This document shows, piece by piece, positions 21,223 to 33,677 of a stretch of 64,000 nucleotides of DNA. The notes below the pieces were generated by a model that did not search any database, had not been told where the DNA came from, and saw only the letters and a program-made list of their open reading frames with translations. The DNA lies in NCBI GenBank assembly GCA_003117195.1, contig BDSI01000014.1, positions 1,539,418 through 1,603,417 of the forward strand, given 5' to 3'. Origin of the DNA: Eudorina sp. 2006-703-Eu-15 (taxonomy: Eukaryota; Chlorophyta; Chlorophyceae; Chlamydomonadales; Volvocaceae). The position numbers were made by a program, and so were the translations under genes. Numbering within the stretch: the stretch's first letter is position 1; each line of letters opens with the position of its first letter.

Positions 21223-24200
21223 GTCGTACCGCTTGGAGCGGTATTCTTGCGGTCGTGAGGTCGGGACATGGTGATCACGGGAGGAGCGTTGACGGAGGGT
21301 TTCGACTGAAGCGACCGCATGCAGGTTTCGTACATTAACGCACTGTACGGCACATGTACGTCATGGCGCCGTGCAGGGCGTCTAAGGATTGCTCGTTGCA
21401 CGTGTTACGTGTTGGTGGGATAGCAAGGAAGGAAGCAAGAGAAACCTCCCCGCAAAGTGTATTCGGCGGGTCTGAAGCGGTTTCCAGGACAGGCAATCAT
21501 GGCGCTTTTATATACCTAGTGTGTTGGCCGGTGAACCCCCGGCGGGTGGTGGTGGACGGAGGATGGGTGCGCAGCCCTTGGTAGGGTTTGATGAGATGGC
21601 ACACCTACAAATTATCTGGGCCAGTTGCATGGCTCGCCCGGTCGGGACTAAGGGTCCATCCACCATGTAACGGTTACAGTGGAAGGAAGTGTCGCCGTCA
21701 TGTGAACGATGCGAAGACCGAAACGATCAGGTTCGACACGCGCATCGCGCTATCGTTGGTTCTCAGGAAGGGGGCGGTTCCCTGGAAGCGTGGGTACGGG
21801 GTGTGCTTCTGTGCATTTGTGTGGAGCCTGTCCGGTGAGCCATAGTGGCGCCATTTAGCGTATGACGAAGAAGCTTCGATGACCCGCGGGGTCCACTGTA
21901 ACATCCCTAATCATAATAATAGAGCCGCCGTTTTCCACTTTCATAGGTCAGGCCACGCAGGTGCACGCTGTATGTTAGTTGGGACGTTTCAGTATGGTGT
22001 GGCTTACTTCCCGGAGGTAATAGCTCGCCAACGACCAGCAGGTTAGTTGTAGTTCGCGCGCACGGCGGGGTTATATATTAGTGACGCAGTAGACGCAGGC
22101 CTACCTGCAGTCTGCCTGCTCTATCTAGACTTAGGTGGTCGCCTCCAAGCCAGGTGCACAATCTAGCATTGGGCGTGGCACGTGCAACACGTGAAGGGTT
22201 AAGGGTTTAGGGTACGTAGCTGTAGGGCTTTATTTAAGGTATGTATGTGGCCATACTGATGAGTTAGGCCGGCATTAATAAGGCAGCACGTGCGTGGTTG
22301 GGCGCATTGTGGGCGCCAACCATATGCGAGGGAATGAGGGAAGGGTGCGGTGGGTAGGGCTTGCGGTGTACTGCGAGTGGCGAACGTTGCGCAGCAAGCA
22401 GGCAGGAGGGGCCCGCAAGTAAGGAAGCAGGGTGTGCCACGCGCGAGGTTCACTTTACTTTGAGCCCCACATTGGATGGATGGCGCGCCGGGTTGCACTT
22501 GTGGCGTGGGGCAACGGTGATGCAGGCAGGCACGCAGGCAGGCAGGCAGGCACGCAGGCACGCAGGCAGGTAGGTAGCAAGGTGCTGCATTTTCGGGCGC
22601 TGTTGCCGGTAGGCTGAGGGTTTGGTGCAGCGGAGCTGTCAGGTGAAGCTTGCCTGATCACCCAAATCCCCATCACTACGTAGGCGGAAACAATCACCTT
22701 CCCCGGACTTGGACAAGTGCCTGTCAATGCTGGTGCGTGCACTTCTCACCCGCCCCCTTACCAATTCTTTGGCTGCCGCTGCTGGCCTACACCTCCACCT
22801 CCACCGCCGCCGCTCCTGCTCCTGCGTGCTACCTCCAAGCGACCTTGTCCTCAGCTACTGTCGCAGCGGTCGTCCGTGCCATTTTGCTTCACTCTTATTA
22901 CGGACTACCCTGCCGGAACCATGACGGGAGGTGACAAGCAGGGGTGGCTGCGTGAGTCGTTTCCGATGTTTCCGTTGGGGTGGAGCTGTATGTCGTCGGA
23001 AAAAGACGTCTTATGGCATAGTGCTGGCAGCGCCGGCAAATGCAAGGGTCATGGCGGGGAAAACACGCCAGCGGTAACAGACGTGCAGGGCCGCGCGCGG
23101 GGTGCGGAGGCCTGGTGCGGTGCCCGGGTACGGGGTCTGTCGGGACTCCAGCCGTCGCGCCGTTTATCCTTGCTAACACATTTTACCTCTTTCCTCGCTC
23201 CTCGCAATAGCTAGGCCATCTCGTCTGGCAGGGGCTGGAACGCCTAGCAAGCGTTCATGCCACGTCCCTCGGCTTCTGCCACCACTAATGTTAACACGAC
23301 ATACATTGCGGCCGAAGGGTACATATCCGAGCGTCTTCCGTCGTAGATACAGACGTCGTCTTAGATACAGAGTTTGTAGCAAACGCAAATCACGGGATCA
23401 GCACTTAAAGTCAGGAAATTCAGCCGCAGTTATGTTAATGCATGTGTGCGCAGAACTAGAGTTGATATGGACATCTGACGCAAGATCACTGTCTCGTCCT
23501 TTGCGTATTGTACGGTGCGCTGGGCAGTTATTGCCAACACAGTTACGCGCTGATAAGCGCAAAGCTTATGCGTGCATAACGGGCGCTCACATCGTGTGTA
23601 TCCATGCTTTAAGACAATCGCGAAACAATTCATATGAACCTGCTCAAACTCTACATGTACTAACTTGTATTGTTTACAATAATAATAATGAATCTATCTG
23701 TGACAAAAAATAGTGCTAACAAGCAACAACTGAGTAAGTTTGTGCGGTTGTTCGTTGGAAGCTTGCGTTACGTAAGCATCCTTCGCGCAACTTACGCTTC
23801 CTCACGCGACCATACGCAATCCAACGCGATCCTAACACGGTCACCTGTCGTCATAGTGACCCAATGCACAGATAGACAGCAGTTCCAGAGTGCCCCTTGC
23901 CATCACTTTGTCTAGCCTCCAGATCCTTAGTGACAGGCGCTCCCGTTTTTCCTGGTCCTGGGGCATGTATGTACTGCACGCCATCCCCGACAAACGTACG
24001 GCATATGCGTACATGGGTCTCGCGACATTCTGCGTGAATGATCTCGGTTTTAGCCAGCAGTGCGATGTGTACCTGTCGTTGGCGGCCCGGTGCATCTACG
24101 ACGCAAGGCGCATCACCCGCTGTGCTTGGTCACTCTGTATTTCACGCAGCGTAATGGCTCCGCGCGCCTCGATCAGTTCTCTACGCACCTATGTGCGCCT

Positions 24201-24990
24201 GCTGCCATCGACACTCACCGTTCACCCAGCCCGGTCCAACGAAAGCCCCGCAACCCATTCAACAACCTTTAAACCCCCCGCACCCCGCTAAGCTCAAATA
24301 ACACCAACCTGGTGAAGCAAGACCCGATGACCCGCGGGGTGCACTGCAACATACATCATCCGCGGTTCGAATCCCGGCCCACTGTCCACCGCGTGATTCG
24401 GAGGGTCTGACGCGGCTCCGGGGAGAGGCAATCCTGGCGCGCTGGTAACCTCATGTGTGTTGGCCGGTATGGCTGGTTGAGCCCCCCGCGGGTGATGGAG
24501 GATGGGTGCTCAGTCCGTGGTAGGGGGGTTGGTGAGATGACGGCGCCTACGAGTCGTTGGAAGGACTACGGGTCCACCTTGCTTGTAACGGTTACAGTAA
24601 ATCATTCCCAATGAAGATCCCGACAATGCCCAAGCCCCTACAGCAGCGACGTGGCGACACAGGCAAGGAGGTCAGGGCCTCCTACCCAACCCAGCCTTTT
24701 CATTCCGCTGTCGTGAACCGTTGACGTTCATGGCGCAGCGGTTGGTTGATGGCGGTGCCAACTGTCGGCAGGTGGATGGCTGTTATTTTGTTTCCCTGGA
24801 TTCCGTGTATGTAACTGTCTCTTGTGGCTGGGACTGACTGGTCAAACGGAACGATTCTGGTGTCTATCTGAGACACATTCGGCGGGACTGCGTGGGGACC
24901 GCTGCCAAGGGCCCTTACACATCATAGAGCAACAGTAAGAAGGCCAAGAACAGCGCTCGTGGGGGGCCCAGGCTAGCTGCTGCACCACCG
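21223..24990. other. Intergenic region, gene 4 to the Pro/Ala-rich locus
   Basis: No recognisable gene. Repeat A copies lie at about 21463-21680 and 24398-24600, TIR-like motifs at 21880 and 24328, and a short GGCA-rich microsatellite at about 22516-22577. Open frames at 22717-23214, 23288-23713 and 23890-24291 (+) match no family I recognise and have no supporting context. Confidence 0.5.
22516..22577. repeat. Short GGCA/GCAC tetranucleotide repeat
   Basis: Imperfect tandem 'ggca' units with interspersed 'cgca' (caggcaggcacgcaggca...). It generates meaningless Pro-Ala-Cys-Leu frames on the minus strand. Confidence 0.7.
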
Positions 24991-25021
24991 GCCGCCTCCA
25001 ACCCCCTCCGACACCTGCCCT

Positions 25022-27032
25022 GGGGATGAGGGGCTGCCTCACTTGGCTACGAATGGCTGCGCCCCTACCACCGCCGTGCCAGCCTCCGCCCCCACCGCCC
25101 AGACTATCCAGCCCGGCAGGCAGGGGTGTTCTCCGCCGCCACAAGCGTCCATGCAGGGCCGAACCCGGTATGATGATGGCCTGTTTGCTGGCGCCGGCAC
25201 CAACACCTCCGCCGTCTTCTCCAGGCCCGCTCCACCGCCACCCCAACAGCCACCTCCCCCGTCAACTGCTGGGGGCTTTGCTACCGCCGCTGCCGCAGCG
25301 TCTCACCCCTCACGCCCCCGCACCCCAGCCCACCATCAAATGCCACCGCCGCCGCCGCCGACTCATCGGTATGATGATGGCCTGTTCGCCGCCGCCGGCT
25401 CCAGCCCCTTCATCGCCAGCAGGCCCGCACCACCGCCACCCCCCAGCAGCCACCTCCCCCCTCAGCGTCTGGCGGCTCCGCTGCCACTGCTGCCGCAGCG
25501 GCTCACCCCTCGCGCCCCTGCTCCCCCGCCCCCCATCCAATGCCTCCACCGCCGCTACCCCAGCAGCCACCTCCCCCGCCAACATATGGCAGCACTTCCG
25601 CCACCGCTGCCGCAGCGGCGCGCCCTTCAAACGCCCGCCCGCCAGCCCCCCATGCAATGTCACCGCAGCCACCGCCACCTTATTACCGGTATGGCCCGCT
25701 TGCTGGTGCCAACCCATCCGCCTTGGTCTCGAGGACCGCCCCACCCCCACCCCAGCAGCCACCTCCCCCGTTTACGTTGGGTGGCTCCGCTGCCACCGCT
25801 GGCGCAGTGTCCCACCCCTCGTGCGCCCGGCCTCCGACATCTGGGCAGTGCAATGGACAGCCACCTGCTACCAACGCCGCGGCTCGGCCCCCACTCTCTC
25901 CCGTCTTCCGGCTGGAACGGCAGCCACTACAGCAGCCGCCGTTGCAATCGTGCAGCAATGCCCAGCCCACTACTGCTGCCGCCCGCGCCGCCTCAGCTCC
26001 CTCATTCAGGTTAGACAGTACCACAGTCGCCGCCGCCACTGCTGCCGTACCGTCCCCTTGGGTGCCGTACGTTGGGCAACCATACAGCCCCACTGCCGCC
26101 ACTCCGCCGTCACCCTCCCCTGTTCTACGGGTTTATTTATTTTTTCAATTTAGCCCTCCCCTGTCTTCCGGCTGTTGCGGCAGCCTCGACAGCTGTCAGC
26201 TTTGCAGCCATGCGGTGATGCCCAGCCTACCCACGCGGCCGCCAGCAGTGGTGTATCTGCTCCCTCGTGGGGGCCCTATGCCTCCACCGTCGACCAGTGC
26301 CGCCCATCTACATGCCCCCAGGCGCAGTCTGCTGCCGCCATCGCCTGCCGCTTACCTATTCGCACCTCGGACCCCCATTGGTCGTCAAATACAGCAGGCT
26401 GGTCCGAGCTTCGTGCAGCCCGACGCCACCTCGGCCCCAGCAGCCCCCGCCGCCCCATTGGCCCGAGGCCTGGTATTGCCACAGCGGAGCACGCACAGTC
26501 CGCCACCATCATCGCTGCCGCAGCGCCTATGTCCACCTCGTACACCCCTGGAGTATCCACTGGCTGTCGGGTACAGCAGGCTACACCCCCGTGCGCTGCC
26601 GCCACCAACCACTCACCCACCTCCATCTCTCAGGCACACGGTGCCACCCTTGCTGCGCCCCAGCCGACCGCCAACCACAGGAAAAGGCCGTATGAAGAGT
26701 CCTCCATGGCAGCAGCCGACGCCAATCCACCGGCACTGACTCGTGCTGCCTCATCCACGGCCTGCAGCCCGGTGAATGCCGCAGCCTCCACCCGCGTTGC
26801 CCTCCCGGCGGTGCCGGCTGGTGTGGCCCACCCCCTCCCTCTCGGCACCTGTCAAAGGCAATGCGATGGGGCAAAACATTCAGCGGCCTTACAGCCACGG
26901 CTCCGGCACAAAGACCCGCATCCCCCCAAATTTACTAATAAACAGGGTGTACCACGCACCTCCATTTATGGGTTTAATTGGGGCAACGCATACCTGGTAA
27001 ACGGGGCATGGAAGGTGCCTCCGGGATTGTAA
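25022..27032 (+). CDS. Unrecognised Pro/Ala/Gln-rich repetitive protein, frame-broken
   Basis: No family recognised. Similar blocks recur but change frame. RYDDGLFAGAG...SRPAPPPP appears twice (25160-25440, frame of 25043). PQQPPPPSASGGSAATAAAA, RYGPLAGAN and SPVFRLERQP follow in the frame of 25540 after a C-run change near 25440. A second FRL.RQP block runs in the frame of 26175 after a T-rich, AG-ending stretch (26131-26154) that could be an intron acceptor. The last frame stops at 27032 after YGFNWGNAYLVNGAWKVPPG. It may be a diverged multi-exon gene or a pseudogene. It converges on the transposase remnant at 27438, so it could be the second ORF of that element (inference only). Exon boundaries are not resolved. 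Confidence 0.35.
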
Positions 27033-27437
27033 ACGACTACAAAAAACCGTGTGAAGCATCTCATTGTCCTGTGCATGGGGGCGTATTTTTTGCACTCGAT
27101 GATCCAAATGGCTGCATGCGCTGTGGGGTTTTTATTCTTGGGGGATACGTCGCTGGAGGATGAGTGCGGGTCGCTCTGTGAAATGAACGCGGCAGTCATA
27201 ATTTCAATGCGTCATGCGCATGGTGATGCCCTGGACCCCTCACTTTTGTGTGTCGATCCTGGGGCACCCAATGGATGTTTCGGACCGCGTGATGGTAGCT
27301 GACTTTCGAGAGTGCCCCGGGGCTGCATGTGGCTGCATGTGTGGGCTACACTTGGTTGTATCCATTTCGGGCCTGTGGCCAAAATGTGTGGTGGCGTGCT
27401 TGTACGGCAACGACGCAACGTATGTAACACTCCGTCC

Positions 27438-27820
27438 TTAAAAAATGTCCAGTAGCTGCCGCCCCTCCGGGGACTCCAAGAAGGCCCGCACGCGCCTAGC
27501 GTTGGACCTCTCCCAGTCATTTCCAACACCACTCAATACCGCCTCCTCCCACCCTTCCATAGATAGCAGAAACCTCTCCCCACGGATAAATTTTCTGTTA
27601 ACCCGCATGTAAAAGTCCATCAGCTGACAGCAAAGCATGAACACCATGTTCGCCCTCGGTAGTGACTGGCGCCAAGTGCCTGAGATCATCCCAAACTCTG
27701 TCTTCATGGCGCCAAACAGGAACTCAACTACGACTCTGTACCTACGCACCAGCCTGTTGTACGACCGCTGCTCATTGGCCAAACTGGCACCCCCCCGCGG
27801 CCTCTTGATAGGTGTCACTA
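27438..27820 (-). pseudogene. PIF/Harbinger-like transposase, C-terminal remnant
   Basis: The last ~125 codons of a minus-strand frame read TPIKRPRGG, then ANEQRSYNRLVRRYRVVVEF followed by LFGAMKTEFGMI, and end GRQLLDIF. The pattern N-x-x-R-x-x-V-E-x-x-FG-x-x-K is typical of the C-terminal end of DDE_Tnp_4 (PIF/Harbinger/ISL2EU-type) transposases, including the final catalytic Glu. Upstream on the same strand (28010-28430) the frame runs into a 35-bp minisatellite, so the DDE core is missing. The element is probably dead. Confidence 0.55.
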
Positions 27821-28009
27821 GACCGCGCGGCCCAACACTCAACCCCGCAGCGACCGGAGGGCGTGCGATCGACATACACACACGCGGCGCGCCACACCGG
27901 CGACCCGGGCGCGACGCGCCACGACGGGCGCCGAGGCCCCACAGAAACGAACAGCCACGCGACTGCACGAGAAACCCACGAACCGAAGCCAGCGCTGGCG
28001 ATGGGCCTG

Positions 28010-28424
28010 GCCCACCACGGGCGGCCCCCAAACGCAGGACACGAAACCACCGCGGGCGGCCCCCAAACGCAGTACACGAAACCACCGCGGGCGGCCCCCA
28101 AACGCAGTACACGAAACCACCGCGGGCGGCCCCCAAACGCAGGACACGAAACCACCGCGGGCGGCCCCCAAACGCAGGACACGAAACCACCGCGGGCGGC
28201 CCCCAAACGCAGGACACGAAACCACCGCGGGCGGCCCCCAAACGCAGGACACGAAACCACCGCGGGCGGCCCCAAACGCAGGACACGAAACCACACGAAA
28301 CCCCGCGGCCCCCCCCCCCCCCGCGCCCCCAAACGCAGGACACGAAACCACCGCGGGCGGCCCCCAAACGCAGGACACGAAACCACCGCGGGCGGCCCCC
28401 AAACGCAGGACACGAAACCACCGG
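28010..28424. repeat. 35-bp GC-rich minisatellite
   Basis: About eleven copies of a 35-bp unit (ggcccccaaacgcaggacac then gaaaccaccgcgggc), interrupted near 28285-28330 by a C-rich stretch. Since 35 is not a multiple of 3, each unit shifts frame. All three frames on both strands stay open and yield spurious proteins. Confidence 0.9.
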
Positions 28425-28699
28425 CCCGAAATGTCCCCCCAGCCGAGGCCCCCCACACCCCCCCCCTCCTCAACCCCTCCTCGCACGCGCGCCGAACCAG
28501 CGCGGTTGCGGTCCAGCCCGGGAGGCTCCCTCCCGGGTCCCTCGCCAGGGCCGAACCAGTCGATCCTGCGTCTGCGGGGGCTCTGGGCGGAGGGAGGCAT
28601 TCAGGAGGAGGGAGCGAGTGCGATGGGACGATAGGCGGTTCGATTGTAAAGGGGACGGGCGGGCGAGAAAGTAAAGCCAGTCGAAATGGCGAATACGAC

Positions 28700-30540
28700 T
28701 AGGCTGTAATGCTCTTCTGCGTGAAGGCAGAATGACTTCACCAGGAGAGCGAAAGGCAATAATACCGCCACTGCGATCCAGTTGTACGACAGTCACACAG
28801 AACCGTCCAGGCGCTCATGCCGTTAGATGCAGGCAGCACGACCGTCGAGCCCGTTTGTTAAGTATCTGTTTATCCTTTAACATGTTACGGTGCAGCGTTC
28901 AGAGATGACTTACAGGGCGTTGGGTGTGCAAAGTGCCTGTCAGCGCAACGAACGGACTTCGGTGGTCGCCCTTGGGGCACTGTCTACAGGACGGCCCGTA
29001 ATGAAATCGTTACACGTCGGGGCGTCAGGTATTTCTCCTAGCTGGTAAAGCTGGATTTGATAATATTTATGGAGTATTGCGATTTAGGGTGCTCTTGTCA
29101 AGCGATACGTCACATCGGGTTCAACTAGCGAACTGGGGACTGGGCGGGCTATACAAAACGAATAGACAAACATCCGGTACAGTAAGTCGTATCCGCAAAA
29201 TCCGTATTTTGATGTCCCTGATGACGTCTGTCATAGAGACAATGTAAAACGTTACAGCAGATGAGTTCCGGCGGAAGCGTTCACTTGCTGAAATTTGAGG
29301 AGATGATGTGCAACACATCATGACAAACTTTTCATCTGTTCTGTACTCGAAACTTGACGGTGTTGCGCCGGACCGGTGCTACGCCTACGGTCGTGGATCA
29401 AGCTGTAGCATGTATAGAAAATCTTCCCCGGCCCATTCGAGCTCCTATTTTCAATTTATGGCATTACGTAGTCACTGTTGTTTCGACTTTCCTTACAGAC
29501 CGCTTGTCGCCTACATTTATCCGAGCAAGCTGCAACACTTGGCAACTCCGTGTCATACAACTGGCGCTTGATCCTCAATAAATATAAACATTAGATGTTA
29601 AAGAAACATATGATTGCTTTGTTGTAATCGTGTTGCTACAACCGGCCAACTTGAATTCTAGGTGGTTCGCCTCAGAAGGTGCGCGATATCATAAACATAG
29701 TCATTCCGTGTCATTCGGATGCTGTTGACCATTAATAAAAGTCTGCACCGTGGGGTCAAATTCTCCAAGCATGACGTTTCTTGTCCCCCTTCCTCGTACC
29801 TCTCCTCCAGCAGCATTGCAAGCTCCCAGAATCGTCTTCAATGAGCATTGGAATATAATTTTTTCGGCGCGATTTCGCCTCGACTGGCCTCGGCTGGCCG
29901 CCTCAAAAGTAAGTCTTTCGCGCAACGCGGTGACGTGCTTCATAAGGAGTCACATGTTGGACCATACTTCTAATTTATAAACATCATAGGCAAATGCAAA
30001 TGATGCGATCAAATTGCCACGGTATAGGTACTCCGTTGTGCGTCCGCTCCTTCCCGTTAATCATGTACATTGTCCGCAACAAGTACATTTTTACTGAGTA
30101 GAGAATATTAAATCATTGAGAGCGACCTGTGGTGTACGCGCATGTGACTAAACGAAGGCAACTGGTCGGGCGAAGGTGGCTTTTCAATCGGACCTGCCTT
30201 TTGTTAGCGATGTCGGGATTCTATGTTCTTCTTAGTTTGGATTCTTTGGAAGGTGCTTGCAGCAAGTTTAGGAAGCTGTGCCTAGACTTGGACAACGCAA
30301 CGTATGACTAACCGTTTCTTAGTCATTCAAACGTTCCGTCTCCGCGAACATCACATACATAACTTCATTACATTATTTTCCACTCTTTGACGAACAAATG
30401 AGATAAACATTATGTTTCCTCGCATCATATTAATCGCAGATTATTCAACGCTAACAATCCGCTTCGGCCGGTCGTGACTCATCCCTCGCCTGGCCACCCT
30501 TAGGCCAAAGCGTCCACATCCTAGACAACATCATCAATCA
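28700..30540. other. Intergenic region before gene 5, nothing recognised
   Basis: AT-richer DNA with only short open frames on both strands. No repeat family, RNA gene or coding similarity was recognised. Confidence 0.5.
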
Positions 30541-33500
30541 ATGATTACAAAATATCTTTTAATTCTACTTGCCGTTTTCGTGGGTGCAAGCGGCGAGCCA
30601 CATGTGCGAGGAGAAGGGCCTGGAGTGGCGACGGGTGAGTCCCGCGATCTGGTGTCCGACGACAGCAGGTACAGTTTGGCTATATATAACAGGATAGAGA
30701 ATACATGTACGTACCCGTACGCGCCTGTCCATCGGCGCAGCGCGCCGCTGCCCGATGCTTGTCGGCCAAGCTAAGCATACACGTGGCCGCATCACCGTGT
30801 TGCTTGCACCCTTGAGCTACATGCGTGCCGTACTGACTACCCGCGGGGTTTACTGTAACATCATTAAGTAAACACATGCTTTCAACTTCTTACATAGCCC
30901 TGCACGGCCACGCTGAACATTCTCATGCAGGTATCCTCACCAAGGTCGAGTTCTCAAGCGGACAGGCCATCCGGCAGAAGTCCACCTACTACCTAAATGA
31001 ACGGAGCAGTGGCGGCAGGATATTTTCCTTGATTTTTTGCGATGCGGTGCCCGAGGAGGCGCTACCGTTGGGGTACCACGTGGATGTGTCGTACGACCGG
31101 ATCTCAGATGGTGTCATGCACTCGTGCGCAATTCCTAGTGCCGCCAAAGAAGAAGGGGCGCACCCAAACGTACGGCGGCGGGCATTGCTGGGCGAGTTCG
31201 GCACCAGCACACCTACACAAGTGAAAATCCTGTTCTACATCGTTTCCTTCTGCGGCTACAGTCAACCGGCCTTAATAACGCCACAGGTAGAGAATTGCAG
31301 TAAGAAAGGGATCGCCGCCGGATGTTGCGCCATCGAAACGGGAGCACATCCCGTGTACAGGTCGTGGGCTGTGAGGCAATGCCCTATGCATGCGTTTCCT
31401 CCAGCACACCACGTTGCCACCAAGTTTGCCGTAGCGTTCGTTCATTTATTCAACACAGTCACATGCCTTTACTTTCATTCTTTACGATGCATTCCAGCCC
31501 ACATTTGTCCGTTTGTTCCGCCTGTTCTACCTGCCGCGCCCACAGCAAGTCACGAACCAGCTGGTAATCGGCAAAGACACTTCCCAGGGCCGCACCCTGA
31601 CGGGATACTACAACACATGCAGCTACGGCCAGGTGACCTTCCCTGCAGCCAATCTCAAAGTGCTAGGCCCGGTGGAGATTCCTTGCAACGGCACTATTAC
31701 TGGACAATCTTTCGCCAGCGGCCCCAAGTTTAACACTAGCACTTGTTCGGATGACAACATGCCGAAATGGCAGTACTGGCTCGATGCTTGGGCAAAAGCC
31801 AAGTACGGAATTGCCACAGAAGATTACCATCACCACGTCATGCTTCTGCCGAGCCGATTTTCAAATACTATGAAAGGTAAGAACCCGCCACGTGCAAAGC
31901 GCATTTTGCCCAGGAGGTTATGGAAGTCGCTATGCGGGATATGCGCGCGCCCCTACCCTACCCAATCAATGAATGAACGAACGATACAGCGGACCCACAA
32001 GGGATCAACGGTGTATACCAGGGCAAGCCCCACGCAGTACACACAGCAAGCTCAATGTGTGTCAAACGTCATGTTACCAGCTGCATTTTCATAACTATCA
32101 TAACAGTTGTCCCACGCTGAGCCTTTTTCAACGCTCTCAATGAATGCTTGAACGAACGATGTCCCATGTGTCTGTCGCCATGTTCCTTGCCTGCTTGCAG
32201 ACTGCAACGGCTTCGCCGGTGCTGCCACACCGGGGCGCTGGTCCTACACTCGCATTCCCACCAATGACTGGGGCTGGGGCATGGTCTGGCTAAGCAGCGA
32301 TGTATGGGGGGCGCTGGAGTTTTTGTTCCACGAGATTGGGCACAATTATGGTATGGGGCACGCCACGGTTCCAGGCAACTGCGATCTAAGGGACCAGTGC
32401 GACCACACCTGCACCATGGGCGCCACGGGCGGCCAGGGCATCCGCTGTTTCAACGCGCCGCACAACTGGCAGGTGCGTGGATGGATGGGCAGCCATCGCG
32501 GGAGAATGAAGCGGACCCGCGGCAACCGTCGCAGCGGCAACCGCCTCCGAGGCAACCACCGCGTAGGCCTCATGGGGAACCAACAGCTCATATTGGATTT
32601 GCCTCTGCACGCCCTGCATCGCATATATAATTTCAAAGCACAGGACCTCCTGTCCGGACATACTACCGTGTGATTTGCTGACGAGCGGATTGACCACGTA
32701 GCTAACCATCTACAGTTCACCTTTGGGCGACGGAGATAGATCAGCGTGCGACGGCTCAGGGCCATTATTGCTTTGCAAAACCCATGAAACCCATAAACCC
32801 GGCCCTGCGAGCCTTACATCTTAGCGTCCCATTATCGTCCATTGCTGACTATCAATTTTGGGCGGGGTTGGCTGGCTGGGAGGACAGATGACGACAAACA
32901 TCTCGCTGTCTCTCCTCTTTCCGCGGCGTGCAGGTCGGATGGGGTAAGCCGTTCCTCACCCTCAACGGCGACCGCACCATCCCCGGGAACATAACATCTA
33001 TCACCATCCCCCCACAGCTCAGCACCCGCAACAGCAGCGTCCTGATTACGGGCGCTGGTATGCCCGCTGGCCAGCGCCTCTTCATCGCAGCGCGCATCAA
33101 TACTTCTCCCTACGAACTGCCGTACTATGCCTGGTTGAACAATATTCCCTACCTAGTTATGCACACATACAGCGGTACCGACTGGAATGCAGGCGTCCCG
33201 AGTGTTCTGGTCGGCGAAATCCGCGTCGGTGAGATATGGAAGGATCCCAACAGCAACATCGTGGTTCGATTTAACAGCTGGAATGCTGTGACCGGCGCCG
33301 CCACAAGCATCTGCCGCCGCCGTTCAGACGCCGAGACCAACTGCATAGACGGGTTAGACGACGACTGCGACTTCCTGGTGGACCGGCTGGATCCCGACTG
33401 CAAGGCTCCTCCGGTGCCCAGTCCACCTTCGCCTCCATCACCGCCGCCTCCCACGCCTCCCGTCCCGTCGACACCCATGCCGCCACCGACACCTCCGCCC

Positions 33501-33677
33501 CGGAAACCATCCCCTCCGCCACCATCCCCTCGACCACCGCCGCGGCAGCCCCCAAAACTGCAGCCACCGAAGAACCCGCCCCCTCGCCGCCCCCCGCCCA
33601 CTCCACGAAGCACCAACGTCCTACGGCCGGCTACGACGACACCGCGCAGGTCACTACTGCGGAGGAACCAACTGTAG
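30541..33677 (+). CDS. Gene 5: secreted gametolysin-like M11 metalloprotease, diverged paralogue
   Basis: Proposed exons: 30541-30634, 30931-31286, 31546-31876, 32201-32472, 32934-33677 (1797 nt, 598 aa; phases 1,0,1,0). A different, shorter signal exon than genes 2-4 (MITKYLLILLAVFVGASG). Propeptide with RRALLGE and SFCGYS. M11 domain with TGYYNTCSYGQVTF and zinc site HEIGHNYGMGH (His304, His308, His314), then CDHTCTMG. The acidic motif reads CIDGLDDDCDFLVDRLDPDC. The Pro-rich tail ends without the SPRQPY repeats of genes 1-3, in TPRRSLLRRNQL. The first 160 bp of exon 5 are almost identical to gene 2, while the rest is clearly diverged. Introns 1 and 3 contain degraded TIR-like motifs (30834 and about 31985). 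Confidence 0.87.

Noticed and set aside
24362..24385. tRNA-like T-loop (ggttcgaatcccggcc)
   Set aside because: The T-stem does not pair, and no acceptor or anticodon stem could be assembled; at most a tRNA-derived repeat fragment.
27637..28702. Two long + strand frames over the minisatellite
   Set aside because: Open only because of the 35-bp GC-rich repeat; they are antisense to the transposase remnant.
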